This document shows, piece after piece, positions 57,311 through 64,000 of a stretch of DNA of 64,000 nt. How positions within the stretch are numbered: the stretch's first letter is position 1; the number at the start of each line of letters is the position of its first letter. The stretch is from Excoecaria cochinchinensis (lineage: Eukaryota > Streptophyta > Magnoliopsida > Malpighiales > Euphorbiaceae). The notes under the pieces were generated by a model. It saw nothing but the letters and a program-made list of their open reading frames with translations, made no database searches and had not been told where the DNA came from. Both the position numbers and the translations under genes were made by a program. The stretch is from assembly GCA_947683425.1 (NCBI GenBank), contig CANTUQ010000060.1:1488001-1552000 (forward strand). Direction: 5' to 3'.

Positions 57311-57480
57311 AGTTTTTGGGAGTCAAAAACCGGTAAAATATAGTGCCGATTTCTGTCAGAATGGGCCCGCACGGAAAAGTAAGTTGACTGTCAAAAACCG
57401 GCACACTGTGGTGCCGATTTCTGTCAAAATTCGGGCAAAAACCTGCACCAAAGTGTGCCGGTTTTAGACAAGTTCTTTTA
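57310..57480. repeat. cluster of palindromic CCGGCAC...GTGCCG motifs
   Basis: Three related units: AAACCGGTAAAATATAGTGCCGATTTCTGTCA, AAACCGGCACACTGTGGTGCCGATTTCTGTCA, and AAACCTGCACCAAAGTGTGCCGGTTTTAGACA. Each can fold on itself. The layout resembles the palindromic motifs at the MULE ends, with a different sequence. Confidence 0.7.
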
Positions 57481-57518
57481 ACAAAAAATAAGTTGGAGCT
57501 AACTGTTTGGTTTCCTGC

Positions 57519-57736
57519 ATGAGTGACCCCGTTCCCCATACTAAATTCTAACTCATCTGCCTAAATTTACGTTATTAACCTTTGGCATCCATTTATGATT
57601 TTATCATTTCATTTTTTTACTCCATAAATATGGAGTAAAAAAATGAAATGATAAAATCATAAATGGATGCCAAAGGTTAATAACATAAATTTAGGCAGAT
57701 GAGTTAGAATTTAGTATGGGGAACGGGGTCACTCAT
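57519..57736. repeat. near-perfect 107-bp inverted repeat (hairpin)
   Basis: Left arm 57519-57625 and right arm 57630-57736 are complementary with one mismatch (ACG/ATG within AAATTTA-GTTATT), around a 4-base AAAT loop. The right arm ends exactly at the CACTATAAGAAA terminus of the next element. Confidence 0.95.
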
Positions 57737-60700
57737 CACTATAAGAAATTACACCTTTTATGACGCAAAAAATTATTATGAAAAATTCATTTTTCGTCGC
57801 TGAAAAAATAAGGTGACGAATTTTTATCGTCACAGAGAACGTAACGGTAGACGCGTAATATAAAAGTTTACGTGACAATTTAGTTATTTGTCACCGTAAG
57901 TATATTTTTTGTGACGAAAATAATTATTGTCATCTTTATTTCTTACTTTTCATGACAAAAATTATATTTCGTCATATTATATTATTTATCGTCACAAAAT
58001 ATTGGCATTTTTTATGACAAATTTAAAATTCGCCACGAAATTAAATATTTTTAATGATGAAACTCTGCTTCTAGTTAAAATCATTAAGTATTAGTTACGT
58101 AATTATTGTCACAAATAAATATAATTTTCGTCATAAAATATTTAATGTCATCATTAAATCTAATACTTTAAGTGACGAAAAATGATTTCGTCATTAAATT
58201 AATTAATGTATATTAATGATGAATATAAATCGTCATATTATTTTACAAATTAATGACATAAATACAGACAAAAATAATTGTCACAAAAAATAGTTTTAGA
58301 GACAATTTTTTATTGTCATTAAATTATATTTTTTATTACAATATTAATTGTAAACATTATATCGTAATTTATGAACTAACAAGTCAACAAATTATGACAA
58401 ATATACTTGTCATATATGCGTTGTATTAAAAATGACACATTTCAAATTTAATGTTATACAATCAATTAAATTTTTTTTAAAAAATCTAATATAATGTATT
58501 TATTCAAATAAAAGGTTAAATAAAAACATACTATCTAATGCAAAAAATTAAATTTACATCCTAATCCAGAAATAAAATCTGTTGAAATTTCAAAATTTGC
58601 ATCCTGTTCCTACAAAAAAAAATCATATATTAGATAAAAAAAAAACTCAATCATGTAACATCCTTAATCTATACACACACAACGGTTCCAACGATATCGC
58701 ACGATTGCTTGATTGTCTTAAACTACTCTTAAAATTATTGCGAAATCTGGGTAATTATTTTTTTTATCCTGTCACTATATCCATCTGCCCTATATATAGC
58801 TATTTAGTTTTACTATTCATTCAATTAAAATACAAATATGTCACTTAATTCTACCGAAATTTCGGCAGAGTTTCCTCTGTAATATTGCCTATCCCCCTGT
58901 AAACAATAAAATATTTACACTTCAAATAATCATATATTCATTCACCCCGCTTCAATTCAAACTCCAACACAAGTTTGCCCATCCTCCAATTTAGGTCCAA
59001 TCTCACACACACAATATATTATAATATACTTATATCATCCACTTTCAAATATTTTTAACTATTTTCATGTCATTGAACATAGCAAAAATAAATGCACAAG
59101 TATATAAAACTTACATTGGAGAATTCAATCGACATTCATCCCGTTTGCTTTTAAAATGTCAAGCAGTTTATGGATAGTGGAATTGAACTCGCTTACTTTT
59201 GTCTCACAATCAGTCACCTGACTTTTAAGTATATTCACTTCTGACTAAGACTCACTCAACTTTTCTTGAGTATTAGAAAGTTCATTTTGAAGCTTTTGTG
59301 TATCAATGTAGTCCGATGATAAACGTCTTGAAGGAGGTTTTGGACCATATCCAAGGCCTTTTATATAACCAGTACGAAGGCTAAGGACTTCTTGAACAAT
59401 TTCATCTTCAGTCTCTTGAACAATTTTCGTCTTCATTATATTGCTCATTATATTGGTTTCGCTTTTCTATCATTAAATTCTATCCCAAGGAATTAAAAGA
59501 AAATAGAATTTATGTAAGTCTCAAAACAATCTAATTACATTACAAAATTTGTATATTAATTACTTACCTAATTTTCGGATGCTTGTTGAGATGACCAACC
59601 TTTTCGAATTGAATAATGGGTTTGCTTATAAAGATCAATCCAACCACATGGTTCTCCATTTAATTCATTTTGAGACTATTAAAAAGAAAAAAAAAACATA
59701 ATAATTAGAATAATAATTAATTCAATTAAGGTGAAATTTGCAAAGATAAGTTAACAAAATACTTACAATTTCATGTCTGCGAACAGTAAAAGGCTTTCTA
59801 CCAGATATATGAGGAGTTTTGACCTTATTTCTGTTTGAAGAATTTTTCACACTTTTGACCTTATAAAATTATGAAAATGTGAGAATTTGTCGAGAGAAAT
59901 AAAAAATGTTATTGAAATATATATTTACATCTTCATTCAATTGCATATACACCATCTCATCTTTACAATTCAAGACAATAAAACTAACTTAAAAATATAT
60001 ACCTTGAATTTCTCTGATGCAAAATGATCACAAAGTTCTTTCCATTTTTCAGCATCAGCATACTTCTCAGGCTTGTTCATCTTAGCCTCTTCTACAGAAT
60101 TAAATTTTTTGAAATACTGGTGCAACCTATAACGCTCTTGTCGAGTACTACTTTTGAACCTTTCTATCAAGCAATCTTTCACACCTGGATCATCCATATT
60201 CACATCCATGTACATATGCATTTATTCAAATTTTATATCTTAAATATGAAAGAAAAATATAATAAATAATAATGTCTTATAGAGATTAATATTTTTATTT
60301 ACATCCAAGTGGCGAAAGGTTGGATCTAAATCATCTTTCTTCAATTTTTACCATTTAACAGGTACTGAAATGACATCTCGAGTCACAACTCCGATCTGAA
60401 TTGCAAATTTTGCTAATGCATCTATCGTTACTGGCCTTCCTATATCGGTATCCACATTAATCTTCATTTTACTTCCTATAGTAGCTGCGGCCTTCATAAG
60501 ATTTTTTCCCATAGTTTTTCCTCGAACCCTCTTTTTATTAGAGTTAGTTCCTATAAAATGAAATAATCAAAGTCAAACATGTAGGCTGCCTTAAAATAAT
60601 GCAAATAGCCTAACATATATAGCTAATTCAAAATTTAGAATTCAAAACCTATGTCCAGTGAGGAACCATGTGGTGATTCTTCTGATGGAACAGGAGCACT

Positions 60701-60960
60701 TGAATTTCCTTACTTAGGTGAGGAATCTACTGGTGATTCTTCTGTTGAAACTTGACTGCGTGTCTTTGTTGTGACCTTTGAGGATTTTTCATTTGCTAAT
60801 GAAGATATCGATCCTAGTACTTGCATGATTCATCCTATCCAAGAGTCCTCTGATGCTTGAATGATTGGATGACTCAACATGTCTCTTGAGGGTACCAGGA
60901 GCAATTGTCTTACCAGGAGCCATTATTTAACCTGTATGGATTTCATCAATATAAATGAAT
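57737..60960 (-). mobile_element. decayed CACTA element (one terminus seen)
   Basis: The terminus CACTATAAGAAATTACACC is followed by about 700 bp of short direct and inverted TGACGAAA / TTTCGTCAC motifs (57760-58440). This is the subterminal repeat pattern of CACTA elements. The family differs from the 5.3-kb element, whose motif is GCGACGGAA. A Transposase_24-type gene lies inside on the minus strand. No convincing opposite terminus was found; the end given is only the limit of recognised sequence, and the true end may lie outside the window. Confidence 0.7.
59125..60922 (-). pseudogene. CACTA Transposase_24 (TNPA-like / Ptta) gene, decayed
   Basis: Minus-strand exons. The start is MAPGKTIAPGTLKRHVES (60922), followed by a frameshift and a stop after VDSSPK. 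Next are GKNLMKAAATIGSKMKINVD ... VISVPVKW-stop-KLKKDD (60540-60300) and DPTFRHLD. Then KDCLIERFKSSTRQERYRLHQYF and PEKYADAEKWKELCDHF (60190-60004), and NRNKVKTPHISGRKPFTVRR (about 59860-59770). Then GEPCGWIDLYKQTHYS (about 59690-59575), and a coiled-coil-like C-terminus (59448-59125) with one more stop. This is the layout of plant Ptta/En/Spm Transposase_24 proteins. At least four in-frame stops make it a pseudogene. The partner TNPD-type catalytic transposase is not in the window. Confidence 0.75.
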
Positions 60961-60998
60961 GAACAATTTGTGGTAAAAAAAATAATATTAACTAAAAA

Positions 60999-61065
<67 letters not shown>

Positions 61066-61253
61066 TATTTTGGGTAAAATCTACATACTATTTAAGTAGT
61101 TTTCAAGACAATAATTACAACATACAAATGAATTTTATAAATTTATAAGATCAAAAAAAGGAGAAAAACCTGATAATGTAAAGTTGACACTGTGTAGACC
61201 TTCAAAAATATAGTTGATTCTTGTGTATCCTAAAAAAAAAAGAGAAAAAAATA

Positions 61254-61329
<76 letters not shown>

Positions 61330-63850
61330 AGTATAAATATATTAATAATAATATGCTCAAAATAAATAAATTTAACAAATTAACATGACAAACAAAATAT
61401 ATTTACAAGGTAAATAAATGGAAATAGGAACAAAAATTCATAATGCCATATAAGTTAAAATGTATGCAAAAGGATAATAGTGTGATGTGGAAATAGAGAT
61501 TTAGCATATGAACTACCAATTAGAGGTTGAACAGTGCAGACAGCGGTTTCAAATTGGGGAATATTCTTCGAGTCCTATTACAAGAAGTATGGACATGTGT
61601 TTTCTTCTTATGTAATCAATCCAATAATAATACAACTTAGAATTTTGGAGACCCTTCTATATTAATTACATAAATTATAAATATTTGAAGTTTATTGAAT
61701 TAACTTAGATTAGATTTGCACAAAATAAATTTATAAACTAATTAAAACACTCACTTCCAACTATTTTATAGTGCTCCATATACTTTGCTGGACATGAGAT
61801 TTATTGTCAAGGCAGAAAAGATAAAAAGCTAAGTCTTGTCTAAAAGAGTTCATAAAAATTTTATTAAGCAAACCAATACAAACTATTCACGTATAATAAA
61901 TTAGTTAAAAATTAATGGAATAATAGTTAGCAAGCATATGATATATGATATATGATATTTTATCATCCAAGATTCGAGTGGTTCTCGAACAACTCAAGAA
62001 CCATAGAACTAACATAAGATTAGGGCTGATAAACTAAATTTAGCCAAAGTTAAACATGAATAGTTTTGCTTTTGAAGGAATAGAGAACAAGATCCTCTTA
62101 CCACCAAATGCCTTCAAAAGAATAAAGATGAGTCACAAGGTCAAACAGGCAAGAACTGGCAGCATACACCTTATAAAAAGCAAAAAAAAAAACTCAAAAG
62201 CTCAAGTTGATTTCCCACAAGAATTAGAGAATAGTTTGTCCTCAACATGAACTAATAATGTCACCATTTCGTGACAAAAATCTACAATCTTAAACTAGTT
62301 TAAAAAGGCCTAGCAATTAAATAATCATATTACCTTTTAACCATTTAAACCAACTATGTTTAAAGGTTATAGTCGAAAGTTACTTGATAAACAAAATCAA
62401 TCACACGTTAGTTTGATAATAGCCAAGACTTTGCAAGTTAAATATTCTATCATAATACAATTAAGAATCAAATTGGAGAAGCAAGTTCTTACAACTTTTC
62501 GAAGAATAGGTTCGAAAGATTAGCAGAGCTTCTGCAGACCATTCACTTTAAGAGCTTCTACAATCACACTGCATTTCCCAATTCAATTTGAATTAAAAAA
62601 AAATCAAGCAAATATTCAAATAGATAACTTACATATAAATCTGTTTCCAGAATCAAAATGTAGAAAATAAAAATCACATGTCCAATAACTTATACAAGAT
62701 GGATCAATGACTTGTCCAAAACGACAAAATGTCACTGCTAATTCTAATATTAGGATTCAACAGCTGTCTCTTTTCAATTAATATGCAAGACTGAATTTTT
62801 AACAAGTGAAAACTCACCAATTCAAGACACTTGAAATTACTAAATGCAAAATAACATAGTATGGAATCCAAAATCAGTAAAGTGATACTTAAACAAATGT
62901 TAGGCAGTTAACCAAATATGCTTCAATACTGCAAACTTTGATGGCCAACTAACCAAATATGTACACAAACTAGAATTTTGGTAACATAAGCAAGAAGAAA
63001 CAATTGACAAGCAAACTATAAAATGAAACAAACTATTAAATGCCAATTGCATAACAAAAAAAAAAGCCTCATGACAAATAAATTAATACAAATTGGGAGC
63101 TTGCAAGGTTGCATAACACAAGCCACAATGACAAAATCACAAAAGAATTCCAATCTGCCAGCAAGAAGGATAATATTCGAGAATCTAATTGCAATATAGA
63201 AGACAAACTGGTTTGATCAGAAAGTTGGTAATAGCCGAATTGTAGATCATCATTCATAAATAGTTTCACCAGAAAATGAGCAAATGAATGATAATTTATA
63301 AAACCCTCATGCCAATTCTAGACAGAATTTAGTCACTCAAAAGTATCTAAAAGTGAAAACATTTATAAATACTTTAGTTCTGCCAAGCTCTAAAACTGTT
63401 AGAAAACATTTATCTACAAAGTTCCAAAGATTTTGCTTGTATTATAAATCCCAATAGGCAACACATATAGAGTATTCAAGTCATCAGTTCAGTACAAAGT
63501 GAAAAGAAGCATCTTTTAGTTCGATACTCTTAGATAAGAAGATAAACTAGAATTCACAAAATGAAAGAAGAAAGAACAGGAAAAAAAAAGGCAAAATCAT
63601 AATACAATCCATGGACTCTAAATGCATCAGGAACTATATTCTTTCATCAGAATGACAATTGAAACAGAGAATCTAAAGTTTTGGCTTCTTGAAACAGACA
63701 ATCAAAACTTTTTAGCTAAAATTTGAGACAATTGTTCCAGGCAAACGTTAGGGAAAAAACAGACAATCGTGAGATAGAGAAGAACACCATCAGAAATTTT
63801 CAAATCACGAACACACTTAAAAAATAGCAAGACATAAAAGAATTATTTTT
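60923..63850. other. AT-rich region with microsatellites, no gene recognised
   Basis: (AT)n at about 60992-61064 and (TTA)n at about 61254-61328. The rest is AT-rich, with only short frames such as 62056-62250 that show no domain. Confidence 0.5.
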
Positions 63851-63959
63851 GAAGAACCTTTAACGCAGAAGTAAGAGAGAATCACAGAAGAACCTTTAAC
63901 GCAGAATCACAGAGAGAATCACAGAAGAACCTTTAACGCAGAAGTAAGAGAGAATCACA
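63851..63959. repeat. 36-37 bp tandem repeat, three copies
   Basis: Units starting GAAGAACCTTTAACGCAGAA at 63851, 63887 and 63924, with a partial fourth at 63960. The middle copy has AATCACAGAG in place of AAGTAAGAG. Confidence 0.9.
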
Positions 63960-64000
63960 GAAGAACCCAACTGTGACAATATTATGATTTAAAAAAAATA

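Noticed and set aside
61753..61773. CTATTTTATAGTG as the far terminus of the CACTA element starting at 57737
   Set aside because: It matches the expected ATTTCTTATAGTG only in part and the flanking triplets (CAT and CTC) do not match as a TSD.

Overview
Nuclear genomic DNA of a flowering plant, most likely a eudicot. The evidence is AT-rich intergenic sequence, GT-AG introns, a RABA4-type Rab GTPase, a POLYCHOME/UVI4-type APC/C inhibitor, a CYP71-clan P450, and plant-specific transposon families (Tat/Ogre Gypsy, Copia, MULE with a plant mobile domain gene, hAT, CACTA). The species cannot be named from this sequence.

Layout. 1-3.2 kb: a two-exon RABA4-like gene with a long leader rich in upstream ORFs and a roughly 103-bp tandem duplication across its start codon. 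5.3-6.7 kb: a complete non-autonomous CACTA element (TSD CAA) carrying a short ClpP-like exon. 7.9-9.8 kb: a POLYCHOME/UVI4-like gene, a cell-cycle regulator with a GxEN box. 10.7-47.1 kb: one large nest of transposons. 47.5-49.7 kb: a decayed hAT transposase. 51.1-53.4 kb: a decayed Copia-like element. 54.0-54.4 kb: an LTR-like fragment. 54.6-56.4 kb: an apparently intact two-exon cytochrome P450. 57.5-57.7 kb: a near-perfect 107-bp-arm hairpin touching a CACTA terminus. 57.7 kb to beyond about 61 kb: a decayed CACTA element with a broken Transposase_24-type gene. 61-64 kb: AT-rich sequence with microsatellites and a short tandem repeat.

The nest can be resolved by target-site duplications. 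A small hAT-like element (10683-47065, TSD CCTAGTAG) was entered by a MULE (11248-46855, 9-bp TSD TAAAATAAA). The MULE was entered by a minus-strand Tat/Ogre Gypsy element (19200-46724, TSD GAGGG). That element in turn received a plus-strand non-autonomous relative (21431-30294, TSD CCTGC), a hAT element (32081-33442, TSD ACCTAGAG) and a Copia element (40629-45772, TSD GAAAG). The Copia element is the only autonomous-looking one: a single 1,493-codon gag-pol frame and two 415-bp LTRs that look identical by eye. The MULE has a mudrA-like gene and a plant-mobile-domain gene lying tail to tail, both now pseudogenes.

Only three loci look like functional host genes: RABA4-like, POLYCHOME/UVI4-like and the P450. 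They show no sign of acting together. All homology statements come from reading motifs by eye; no database search was run.
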